From Microbacterium paraoxydans (GTDB lineage: Bacteria; Actinomycetota; Actinomycetes; Actinomycetales; Microbacteriaceae), in assembly GCF_018224615.1 (NCBI RefSeq), contig NZ_JAGTUK010000001.1, forward strand, positions 496,001-560,000: a stretch of 64,000 nucleotides of DNA, read 5' to 3'. Each line of letters starts with the position of its first letter. Position 1 is the stretch's first letter. The notes under the pieces were generated by a model that had not been told where the DNA came from, did no database searches, and saw only the letters and a list, made by a program, of their open reading frames with translations. Position numbers and translations under genes: made by a program. Shown piece by piece: positions 41,123 to 49,459 of the stretch.

Positions 41123-44100
41123 ATGAAGGCGCTGTCGTGGATGCGAGCGCGACCCAAGACGCTGGCGTCCGCCGCGGGCGTCACCGTGGGTGTGATCGCC
41201 CTCACCACGATGGCCTTCACGTATGAGGGCTTCCCCACCACCAAGGTCGACCTGAACGACGGCGGCGTGTGGATCACCAAGACGTCGAGCCTGCTCGTCG
41301 GGCACTTCAACCACGAGTCGACGATCCTCGACGGCGGACTGCGCACCACCGGCGAGGACTACGACATCCTGCAGGACGCCTCGAACGTGCTGGTGGTGGA
41401 CGAGAGCGCGTCCACCGTGACCGCGGTCGATCCGGCGCGCGTCTCGCTCGGCGACTCCACCCTCATCCCGTCGACCGCCAAGGTGGCGCTGGGCGCGAAC
41501 ACGGCCGCGATCCTCGACCAGGACTCGGGCGACCTGTGGGTCGTGCCGGTGAAGGCCATCAACGCGTTCGAGATCGAGGCCGCGGAGCCCGTGGTGGAGC
41601 TCGGCGACGACGCCGACGTCACCGTGGCGCAGGACGGCACCGTGTTCGGCCTGTCGGGCGAACGCGGCGAGGTCGTCACGGTCCCCGTCGACCCCGAGGG
41701 TGCGCCGCTCGACCCGTCCGCCGCCTCCGTGGGAGAGCTCGACCTGTCCGAGCGCCCGTCGATCACGGCGGTCGGCCGCACCCCGGTGGTGCTCGACGCG
41801 GCGGCCGGTGTCGTGACAAGCCCCGGCGGTTTCCGCACCGAGGTGCCGGAGGCGGCCGACGCCGTGCTGCAGCACGCCTCCGCCGAGACCGACGCGGTCG
41901 CCCTGGCCACGCCGTCGGCGCTCGTGCGGGTGCCGTTCGACGGCGGCGAGCCGGTCGAGACCTCGGCCGGTGCCGACGGCACCGCCGCGGCGCCGGTGTG
42001 GCTGCGCGGCTGCACCTATGGCGCGTGGGCGGGGTCGGCCACGTTCATCCGCGAGTGCCCCGGTGACGCGAACGACGTCAACGCCCCGATCGACGGCGCG
42101 GAGGACTCCTCGAGCCTCACGTTCCGCGTGAACCGCGACGTGATCATCCTCAACGACGCGGTCGGCGGGGCCGCGTGGCTGGCGAACGAGAGCCTGCAGC
42201 GCGTCGACAACTGGAACGACCTCACGCCGCCCGAGGGCGAGACCGAGAACCAGGACGACTCCACGGAGGAGACGGTCGAGACCACGCTGCCGGAGCGCAG
42301 TGAGGAGAACACCCCGCCGATCGCGGAGGACGACTCGTACGGCGTGCGGCCAGGCGCGACGACGCTGCTGCCGGTGCTCGACAACGACAACGACCCGGAC
42401 GGCGACGTGCTCGTGGCCGCGCTCGCCGAAGCCCAGCCGTCGATCGGCACGGTGCAGCCCATCAACAACGGCGGGGCCCTGCAGATCGCGGTCGACGAGA
42501 AGGCGTCGGGAACCGCGAGCTTCACGTACGAGGTCGACGACGGCCGCAAGGGCAAGGACACCGCTGTCGTCACCCTGACCGTGCGCGACTGGAGCGAGAA
42601 CGCCGCTCCCGAGCCCAAGCGCAAGACCTCGCTGGCGGTCGAGACCGGCGGCACCATCTCGTACAACATCCTCCCCGACTGGATCGACCCCGACGGCGAC
42701 GACATCTACCTGAAGGAGGTCGTGCCGGCGCCGGGCGACGAGGTGGACTTCAGTCGCGACGGGCAGATGACGTACAAGGCCACGGCGAGCCTCCAGGGCC
42801 GGAAAGACGTGATGGTCACGGTCGCCGACGCGAGCGGGGAGTCCACGTCCGCCACGATCGCGCTCGACGTGCGGCCGCAGGGCTCGACCAATCCCAAGAC
42901 CAACGCCGACCACGTGGTGACCCGCGCGGGGGAGCAGATCACGGTCGCCCCGCTCACGAACGACACCAGCACGAGCCGTGAGCAGCTGCGCCTGAGCCGC
43001 GTGCTCGACACCGCGGGCGCCACCATCCAGCCCGACTTCCCCAACAAGACCTTCACGTTCCTGGCCGAGGCGCCGGGCGTGTACTACGTGCAGTACCAGG
43101 TGACGACCGGGCCGAAGAACGGCGAAGGGCTCGTGCGCGTCGACGTGATGCCGGAGTCGGAGACCGACCTGCCGCCGGTCGCGGTGCGCGACGTCGCCCT
43201 GCTGCCCACGGGCGGCGACGTGCTGCTGGGCGTGCTCAACAACGACACCGATCCCGCGGGCGGCATCCTCGTGGTGCAGTCCGTGACCATGGACCCCAGC
43301 ACGGGAATCTCGGTGTCGGTGCTGAACCACGAGACCCTGCGCATCACCGACCAGGGGGCGCTCGACGAGCCGGTGCGCATCGGCTACCGGATCTCGAACG
43401 GCTCGAAGTCGGCCGACGGCGAGGTCGTGGTCATCCCGATCCCCGCGCCGGACGAGATCCTGCCGCCGATCGCGAACCCCGACACCGCGACCGTCCGAGT
43501 GGGCGACGTCGTAACGATCCCGGTGCTCGACAACGACTCGCACCCCAGCGACGACGTGATGCACGTCGAGCCGGAGCTGGTGGAGACGGTCGACCCGGAG
43601 GACGGCGAGGCGTTCGTCTCACAGGACGAGGTGCGCTTCAAGGCCGGGCCCGAGGCGAAGACCGTGTACCTCACGTATGAGGTCTCCGACTCGCGCCAGC
43701 AGAAGGCCGCCGGCTACGTCACGATCCAGATCCTCCCGGTGGACGAAGAGAAGAACGCCGCCCCGCGCCCGCAGGATCTCACGGCCCGGGCGCTCGCCGG
43801 CAGCGAGGTGAACATCGCGGTGCCGCTGGACGGCATCGACGCGGATGGCGACTCGGTCGAGCTGCTCGGCATCGACTCCAGCCCGAGCAAGGGCCGCATC
43901 ACCACGGTCGGACCGAACTACTTCACCTACGAGGCGGGCTCCGACTCGGCGGGCGTCGACACGTTCACCTACCGGGTGCGCGACCGGCTGGGCAAGGAGG
44001 GCGTCGCCACCATCCGGGTGGGCGTCGCGCCGGCCGAGCAGATCAACCAGCCGCCGTACGCCGTGAAGGACGCCGTGGTCGTGCGACCCGGCCGCGAGAT

Positions 44101-47100
44101 CGCGGTGCCTGTGCTCGCGAACGACTCCGACCCCGAGGGCGACAAGCTCTCGCTCGTGAAGGACGGGCTCGAGGTGCCGGAGGGCCTGGAGGGCCGCGTC
44201 TCCGGCGACCGCGTGATCGTGAAGGTGCCCGACCGCGAGATGGAGACCTCGCTGCAGTACACCGTGAGCGACGCCCGGGGCGCCACGGCCACCGCGACCC
44301 TGCAGATCACGGTCGACGAGGACGTGCCGCTGCAGGCACCCGTCGCCCGCGACGACCGGCTCCAGCCCTCCGACCTGAAGGACGGCGGACTCTCGGCCGA
44401 CCTGGAGATCCTCAAGAACGACGAGGACCCGGACGGCACGAAGGACCGGCTCGACGTGGAGGTGGGTGCGGGCGGCACGCTGCTCGACAACGGCAAGGTG
44501 CGCGTCACCGTGACCGACGAGCTGCAGCTGATCCGCTACACACTGACCGACCCGGACGGCCTGCAGGCCTCCGCGTTCATCTTCGTGCCGTCGCGCGACG
44601 GCCTGCGACCGACCCTCACCTCCACCAAGCCGGTCGAGGTCGTGAGCGGCGAGACCAAGGACCTGCCGCTGTCGGAGTACGTGACGGTCGCGGGCGGCGG
44701 CGAGGTGCGCATCACCGAGAAGGCGAAGATCAGCGCCAACAACGCCGACGGCTCCGATCTGCTGAAGGACGCGAGCACGCTCGTCTACACCTCGGCCCCG
44801 GGCTACTTCGGCCCGGATGCGCTGACGTTCGAGGTGACCGACGGCGACGGCCCGGACGACCCGGAGGGGCGCAAGGCCACGCTGAGCATCCCGATCAACG
44901 TGCTGCCGCCGGAGAACCAGCAGCCCACGTTCGTCGGCGGGCAGGTGAACGTCGCCCCGGGCGAGGACGCGTCGCCGCTCGACCTCGCCGCGCTCACCGA
45001 CGACCCCGACCCCGAGGACGAGGGCAAGCACGAGTACTCGCTCGTCGGCGGCGAGGGCAAGGGCATCACGGCGCGCGTCGACGGCGACAAGCTGCTGGTC
45101 GAGGCGTCGTCGAACGCCAAGAAGGGCACCAGCGCGTCGCTCACGATCCGGGTGTCGGACGGCGAGACAGAGCCGATCGAGGGCACGGTCACCGCGACCG
45201 TCACCGCCTCCACCCGGGCGATGCCTGCGGCCAACACCGACACGATCTCCGAGGCCGACGCCGGGAAGACCATCACGGTGCCGGCGCTCGCGAACGACTT
45301 CAACCCGTTCCCGGAGACCCCGCTGAAGATCGTCGGCGCGGTGACCGAGTCGGGCCGCGGCGAGACCTCGTTCACGGAGGACGAGGTGCGCGTGACCCCG
45401 GCGGAGGGCTTCGTCGGCACGCTCGTGGTGCGCTACCGCGTGCAGGACGCCACGGAGGACGTGGACCGCGAGGTGAACGGCCAGATCGTGGTGACCGTGC
45501 AGGACGTGCCGGCGGCTCCGGGCGTCCCGGTCGTGACCAGCGTGCAGGACCGCACCGTGGTGGTGTCGTACTCGGCGCCGTCGAACAACGGTGCCGAGAT
45601 CACGAAGTACACCGTGAAGTCGGTCGGCGGCAGCGCCTACTCGAAGGAGTGCGCCTCCACCACGTGCACGCTCGACGGTCTGACCAACAACGTCGAGTAC
45701 ACGTTCCAGGTGACCGCGACCAACCGCGTCGGCGAGTCCGAGCCGTCCGGGGTGTCCGAGGTCGCGCGTCCCGACGCCCGTCCCGACACCCCGAACCCGC
45801 CGACCCTCGTGTTCGGCGACAAGTCGCTCAAGGTCGCGTGGGCGACCCCGACCACGCCCGGCTCCCCGGTCGAGCGATACACGCTCGAGATCTCGCCCGC
45901 GCCGCCCTCCGGCATCACGCAGAAGGAGGCCACGGGCAACTCGCTCACGTGGGAGGGGCTGGAGAACGGCTCGAACTACCAGGTGCGCGTGCAGGCCCAC
46001 AACCGTGCGCCGGACCCGTCGAGCTGGAGCGGCTGGTCGGCCTCCGAGATCCCGGCGGGGCCCCCGCTCGCGGCGGGTGCCCCCAGCACCAAGGAGCTCG
46101 AGCCGGTAGACGGTCAGGCGCAGATGCTGGTGAGCTGGAACCCGCCGGACAAGAACGGCGACGCGATCCGCGGCTACGAGTTGCAGGTGCTGTCGGGTGG
46201 CAGGACGATCCGCACCCTGACGCCCGGCGCGCAGGCGAACAGCCAGGCCGTGACCGTGCCCACCTCGGAGTCCGCCTACACGTACCGCATCCGCGCCTAC
46301 AACAAGGCCGGCTGGGGCGACTGGAGCGCGGAGTCGGCGCCGCGCCGCGGGGTGATCGCGCCCGGTGCGCCGACCAGCCTCACGGTGACGGCCGAGCTCG
46401 ACAGGGCGCTCGACATCTCCTACCGCCAGGGCTCGCGCAACGGCGCCAAGGAGACCGAGGTCACGTACCAGTACCGGCTCAACGGCGGCGGCTGGAACAA
46501 CCTCTCCGGCACCCGCATCGGCGGCCTCAACAACGGCCAGAACTACCGCATCGAGGTGCGGGCGGTCGCGACCGTGGACGGTGTCACCTACGCCGGGGCC
46601 GTGTCGAACTCCGCCACCGGCAACCCCTACGGCGCGCCGCGCCAACCGGCCGTGGACGCGATCGGTCGCGCGACCCAGGTGGAGCTGCGGTGGGACGCCA
46701 GCGGCTCCCCGAACGGCCGCGACATCAAGGTCGTGCAGATCAGCATCGACGGCGGCGGCTGGGAGAACGTGGGCATCTCGGGCTCGCGCACGGTCGGCAA
46801 CGGCTACAACGAGGGCCACAGCATCCGCGTGCGCGCGCAGGACGCCGCGAACCAGTGGACGCCGGAGAACTCCGCGTCGGCTCGCTCCGGTCCACCGCCC
46901 GCGCCTCGCGCCTGGGTCAGCCGGGGCACCCCCGTCAACAACAGCCAGTGCAGCGACGGCACGTGCGCGAAGTTCGTCGTGAACACGCAGAACTTCCCGG
47001 CCGGCACCTACCAGGTGTGGTGCAACAGCAACGCGCCGCTCGGCGGCACCCGCTTCGCCGGCGGGGCCAGCTGGAGCATCCCGGCCAACGGCGCCATCGA

Positions 47101-47188
47101 GATCGGCTGCTACCACGGCTCCGGTGGCCGCGGCTACGAGGTGTGGGTCACGATCGGCGGCACCGACTACGAACGACGACCCTGGTGA
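41123..47188 (+). CDS. Giant membrane-anchored Ig-like/fibronectin type III protein
   Basis: A 2021-aa envelope protein. One N-terminal membrane anchor is at about 15-33, and a beta-rich region runs to about 390. About eleven Ig-like modules (395-1460) mostly open with a PP-x-A-x-x-D pattern and a VLxNDxDPxGD loop. Five Fn3-type modules (1460-1925) include APGVPVVTSVQDRTVVVSYS. A terminal Cys-containing domain (CSDGTCAKFVV) closes the protein. The loops are Asp-rich, suggesting calcium binding. It heads a run of genes matching the bifidobacterial PFNA cluster (kinase, Fn3, AAA ATPase, DUF58, transglutaminase), whose Fn3 protein is surface-exposed. It is probably an adhesin or a structural part of the secretion apparatus. 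Confidence 0.85.
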   Translation: MKALSWMRARPKTLASAAGVTVGVIALTTMAFTYEGFPTTKVDLNDGGVWITKTSSLLVGHFNHESTILDGGLRTTGEDYDILQDASNVLVVDESASTVTAVDPARVSLGDSTLIPSTAKVALGANTAAILDQDSGDLWVVPVKAINAFEIEAAEPVVELGDDADVTVAQDGTVFGLSGERGEVVTVPVDPEGAPLDPSAASVGELDLSERPSITAVGRTPVVLDAAAGVVTSPGGFRTEVPEAADAVLQHASAETDAVALATPSALVRVPFDGGEPVETSAGADGTAAAPVWLRGCTYGAWAGSATFIRECPGDANDVNAPIDGAEDSSSLTFRVNRDVIILNDAVGGAAWLANESLQRVDNWNDLTPPEGETENQDDSTEETVETTLPERSEENTPPIAEDDSYGVRPGATTLLPVLDNDNDPDGDVLVAALAEAQPSIGTVQPINNGGALQIAVDEKASGTASFTYEVDDGRKGKDTAVVTLTVRDWSENAAPEPKRKTSLAVETGGTISYNILPDWIDPDGDDIYLKEVVPAPGDEVDFSRDGQMTYKATASLQGRKDVMVTVADASGESTSATIALDVRPQGSTNPKTNADHVVTRAGEQITVAPLTNDTSTSREQLRLSRVLDTAGATIQPDFPNKTFTFLAEAPGVYYVQYQVTTGPKNGEGLVRVDVMPESETDLPPVAVRDVALLPTGGDVLLGVLNNDTDPAGGILVVQSVTMDPSTGISVSVLNHETLRITDQGALDEPVRIGYRISNGSKSADGEVVVIPIPAPDEILPPIANPDTATVRVGDVVTIPVLDNDSHPSDDVMHVEPELVETVDPEDGEAFVSQDEVRFKAGPEAKTVYLTYEVSDSRQQKAAGYVTIQILPVDEEKNAAPRPQDLTARALAGSEVNIAVPLDGIDADGDSVELLGIDSSPSKGRITTVGPNYFTYEAGSDSAGVDTFTYRVRDRLGKEGVATIRVGVAPAEQINQPPYAVKDAVVVRPGREIAVPVLANDSDPEGDKLSLVKDGLEVPEGLEGRVSGDRVIVKVPDREMETSLQYTVSDARGATATATLQITVDEDVPLQAPVARDDRLQPSDLKDGGLSADLEILKNDEDPDGTKDRLDVEVGAGGTLLDNGKVRVTVTDELQLIRYTLTDPDGLQASAFIFVPSRDGLRPTLTSTKPVEVVSGETKDLPLSEYVTVAGGGEVRITEKAKISANNADGSDLLKDASTLVYTSAPGYFGPDALTFEVTDGDGPDDPEGRKATLSIPINVLPPENQQPTFVGGQVNVAPGEDASPLDLAALTDDPDPEDEGKHEYSLVGGEGKGITARVDGDKLLVEASSNAKKGTSASLTIRVSDGETEPIEGTVTATVTASTRAMPAANTDTISEADAGKTITVPALANDFNPFPETPLKIVGAVTESGRGETSFTEDEVRVTPAEGFVGTLVVRYRVQDATEDVDREVNGQIVVTVQDVPAAPGVPVVTSVQDRTVVVSYSAPSNNGAEITKYTVKSVGGSAYSKECASTTCTLDGLTNNVEYTFQVTATNRVGESEPSGVSEVARPDARPDTPNPPTLVFGDKSLKVAWATPTTPGSPVERYTLEISPAPPSGITQKEATGNSLTWEGLENGSNYQVRVQAHNRAPDPSSWSGWSASEIPAGPPLAAGAPSTKELEPVDGQAQMLVSWNPPDKNGDAIRGYELQVLSGGRTIRTLTPGAQANSQAVTVPTSESAYTYRIRAYNKAGWGDWSAESAPRRGVIAPGAPTSLTVTAELDRALDISYRQGSRNGAKETEVTYQYRLNGGGWNNLSGTRIGGLNNGQNYRIEVRAVATVDGVTYAGAVSNSATGNPYGAPRQPAVDAIGRATQVELRWDASGSPNGRDIKVVQISIDGGGWENVGISGSRTVGNGYNEGHSIRVRAQDAANQWTPENSASARSGPPPAPRAWVSRGTPVNNSQCSDGTCAKFVVNTQNFPAGTYQVWCNSNAPLGGTRFAGGASWSIPANGAIEIGCYHGSGGRGYEVWVTIGGTDYERRPW

Positions 47189-47225
47189 CGGGCATCCCTT
47201 CCATCGAGAGAGCACAGGACAACCC

Positions 47226-48197
47226 ATGACAATGACCCCCGAGCAGGCCGCCTGGTTCCACGGCACCTTCCAGCGCCTCGTGGAGAACGTCGACAAGGCG
47301 GTGCAGGGCAAGCGCGAGATCGTCGGCCTCGTGCTCGCCTCCATGCTGGCGGAGGGCCACGTGCTCCTCGAGGACGCCCCCGGCACGGGCAAGACGAGCC
47401 TCGCGAAGGCACTCGCGGCGACCGTGCAGGGCACGAGCGCGCGCATCCAGTTCACGCCCGACCTGCTGCCGTCCGACGTGACGGGCGTGACGATCTACGA
47501 CCAGCAGTCGCACCGCTTCGAGTTCCACAAGGGACCGATCTTCGCGTCGATCGTGCTCGCCGACGAGATCAACCGTGCCTCGCCGAAGACGCAGTCGGCG
47601 CTGCTGGAGGTCATGGAGGAGTCGCGCGTGACGGTCGACGGCGTGACGCACGAGACGGGCCGCCCGTTCCTCGTGATCGCCACGCAGAACCCGATCGAGC
47701 AGGCGGGAACGTACAAGCTGCCCGAGGCGCAGCTCGACCGCTTCCTGATCAAGACGTCGATCGGCTACCCCGACCTGGCAGTGACCGAGAGCATCCTCGC
47801 CGGGGCATCCGACCGCAACCCCTCGGCCGGGTTGTCGGCGATCATCACCACGAGCGCGGTCGCCGATATGGCCGACCTCGCCGCGACCGTGCACGTGGAG
47901 CCCGCGGTGCTGCGCTACGTGGCCGAGCTCGCCGAGGCGACCCGTGCCGACAGCGCCATCCGCCTCGGCGTCTCGGTGCGCGGTGCGATCGCGATGGTCC
48001 GCATCGCCAAGGTGTGGGCGGCGGCGCAGGGCCGGCACTACGTGCTGCCCGACGACATCAAGGCGCTCGCGCGGCCCGTGTGGCAGCACCGTCTGCTGCT
48101 CGACGCGGAGGCCGAGTTCGCCGGCACGAGCAGCGACACCGTGATCGCCCGCGTGCTCGACGGCGTCGCAGCCCCCCAGGCCCGAGCGGCGGCCTGA
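47226..48197 (+). CDS. MoxR-type AAA+ ATPase
   Basis: A 323-aa AAA ATPase. Walker A is EDAPGTGKTSLAKALA (about 50-65), Walker B VLADEINRASPKTQSALLEVM, sensor 1 IATQNPIEQAGTYKLPEAQL, and the lid domain follows. MoxR proteins are chaperones that mature or insert partners, commonly working with a DUF58 protein. The next gene overlaps by 1 nt and is DUF58. AGGA precedes the start; a second ATG two codons on is possible. Confidence 0.95.
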   Translation: MTMTPEQAAWFHGTFQRLVENVDKAVQGKREIVGLVLASMLAEGHVLLEDAPGTGKTSLAKALAATVQGTSARIQFTPDLLPSDVTGVTIYDQQSHRFEFHKGPIFASIVLADEINRASPKTQSALLEVMEESRVTVDGVTHETGRPFLVIATQNPIEQAGTYKLPEAQLDRFLIKTSIGYPDLAVTESILAGASDRNPSAGLSAIITTSAVADMADLAATVHVEPAVLRYVAELAEATRADSAIRLGVSVRGAIAMVRIAKVWAAAQGRHYVLPDDIKALARPVWQHRLLLDAEAEFAGTSSDTVIARVLDGVAAPQARAAA

Positions 48198-49459
48198 TGA
48201 CGACGGAGGCCCTGCAGGCGCCGGCCGCGCCGACCGATCGCGACGCCGGCTGGCGGGACATCGCGGCGGTCCTCGGCGCGCGCGCCCTGTCGCGCCTCCG
48301 ACTCATGGCCGCGGCCGTCCGCCCGCTCGCGTGGGTGCTGATGGCGCTCGCGGTGGGCTTCTGGATCCTGGGGCAGCTCGCCGGCTGGGCGGAGTTCACG
48401 ATCGCCGCGGTCGTGATCGCGATGGCCGTCGCCGTGTGCGCGCTGTTCCTGATCGGCCGCACGGCCTACGACGTGTCGCTCGACCTCGCCCGCACGCGCG
48501 TGGTGGTGGGCGAGCGGGCGGTGGGCGCCCTGACCCTGGCGAACCGCGGCTCGCGGGCGATCCTCCCCTCGCGGGTGGTGCTGCCGGTCGGCTCCGGTCG
48601 CGGTGAGTTCGGCATCCAGCGCCTCGCACCGGGTGAGGAGGCGGAGGAGCTGTTCGCGATCCCCACGCACAGGCGCGGCGTGGTCAAGGTCGGACCGGTC
48701 AGCGTGGTGCGCGGTGACCCGCTGGGCCTGTTCGAGCGGGCGCACCGCCGCGACGAGCCGGTCGACCTGTTCGTGCACCCCCGCACGGTGCTGTTCGACG
48801 GACAGTCGCTCGGCTACCTGCGCGACCTGGAGGGTCTGCCCGCGGCCGACCTCTCGCGCGACGACGTGTCGTTCCACGCGCTGCTGGAGTATCAGCCGGG
48901 CGACGACCTGCGCCACGTGCACTGGCGCTCCACCGCGCGCACCGGCACCATGATGGTCCGCCAGTACGAGGAGACGCGGCGCTCGCACTTCGTGATCGGC
49001 CTGTCGCGCTCGCTCGCGGAGTACGCCACCGACGACGACTTCGAGCTGGCGATCTCGGCGGCGGGATCGATCGGCCTGCGGGCGCTGCGCGATTCCCAGC
49101 GCGTCGACATGCGCGTGCAGGGGCGGGAGCTGCCGTCCGGCACGGGCAAGCAGCTGCTCGACTCGCTGTCGGCGGTCGAGGGGAGCAGGCCGAAGGAGGG
49201 CGGCATCGCCGAGCTCGCCGGGGTGGTCGCCGCGACCATGCCGCTCGCGAGCGTGGTGGTGCTGGTGTGCGGCTCGCGCGTGCGGCCGGATGACCTGCGC
49301 CTCGCGTGCTCGCGCCTGCCGTTCGGTGCCCGCGTGCTGACGGTGGTCGCCGACACCTCGGTGGCCACGCCCGCGCTGCGCCGCACCGGCGACGCCGACG
49401 TGGTGACGGTCGGCGCGCTGGAGCAGATCCCGCTCGCGCTGCAGAAGGTGCTCGCATGA
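48197..49459 (+). CDS. DUF58 domain protein
   Basis: A 420-aa protein. Two membrane helices (about 42-62 and 64-90) are followed by the DUF58 domain with VGPVSVVRGDPLGLFER and the signature YQPGDDLRHVHWRSTART. The C-terminal part resembles a von Willebrand A fold. It is the usual partner of MoxR and lies between MoxR and the transglutaminase-like gene, overlapping both. Its molecular role is unknown. Confidence 0.92.
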   Translation: MTTEALQAPAAPTDRDAGWRDIAAVLGARALSRLRLMAAAVRPLAWVLMALAVGFWILGQLAGWAEFTIAAVVIAMAVAVCALFLIGRTAYDVSLDLARTRVVVGERAVGALTLANRGSRAILPSRVVLPVGSGRGEFGIQRLAPGEEAEELFAIPTHRRGVVKVGPVSVVRGDPLGLFERAHRRDEPVDLFVHPRTVLFDGQSLGYLRDLEGLPAADLSRDDVSFHALLEYQPGDDLRHVHWRSTARTGTMMVRQYEETRRSHFVIGLSRSLAEYATDDDFELAISAAGSIGLRALRDSQRVDMRVQGRELPSGTGKQLLDSLSAVEGSRPKEGGIAELAGVVAATMPLASVVVLVCGSRVRPDDLRLACSRLPFGARVLTVVADTSVATPALRRTGDADVVTVGALEQIPLALQKVLA

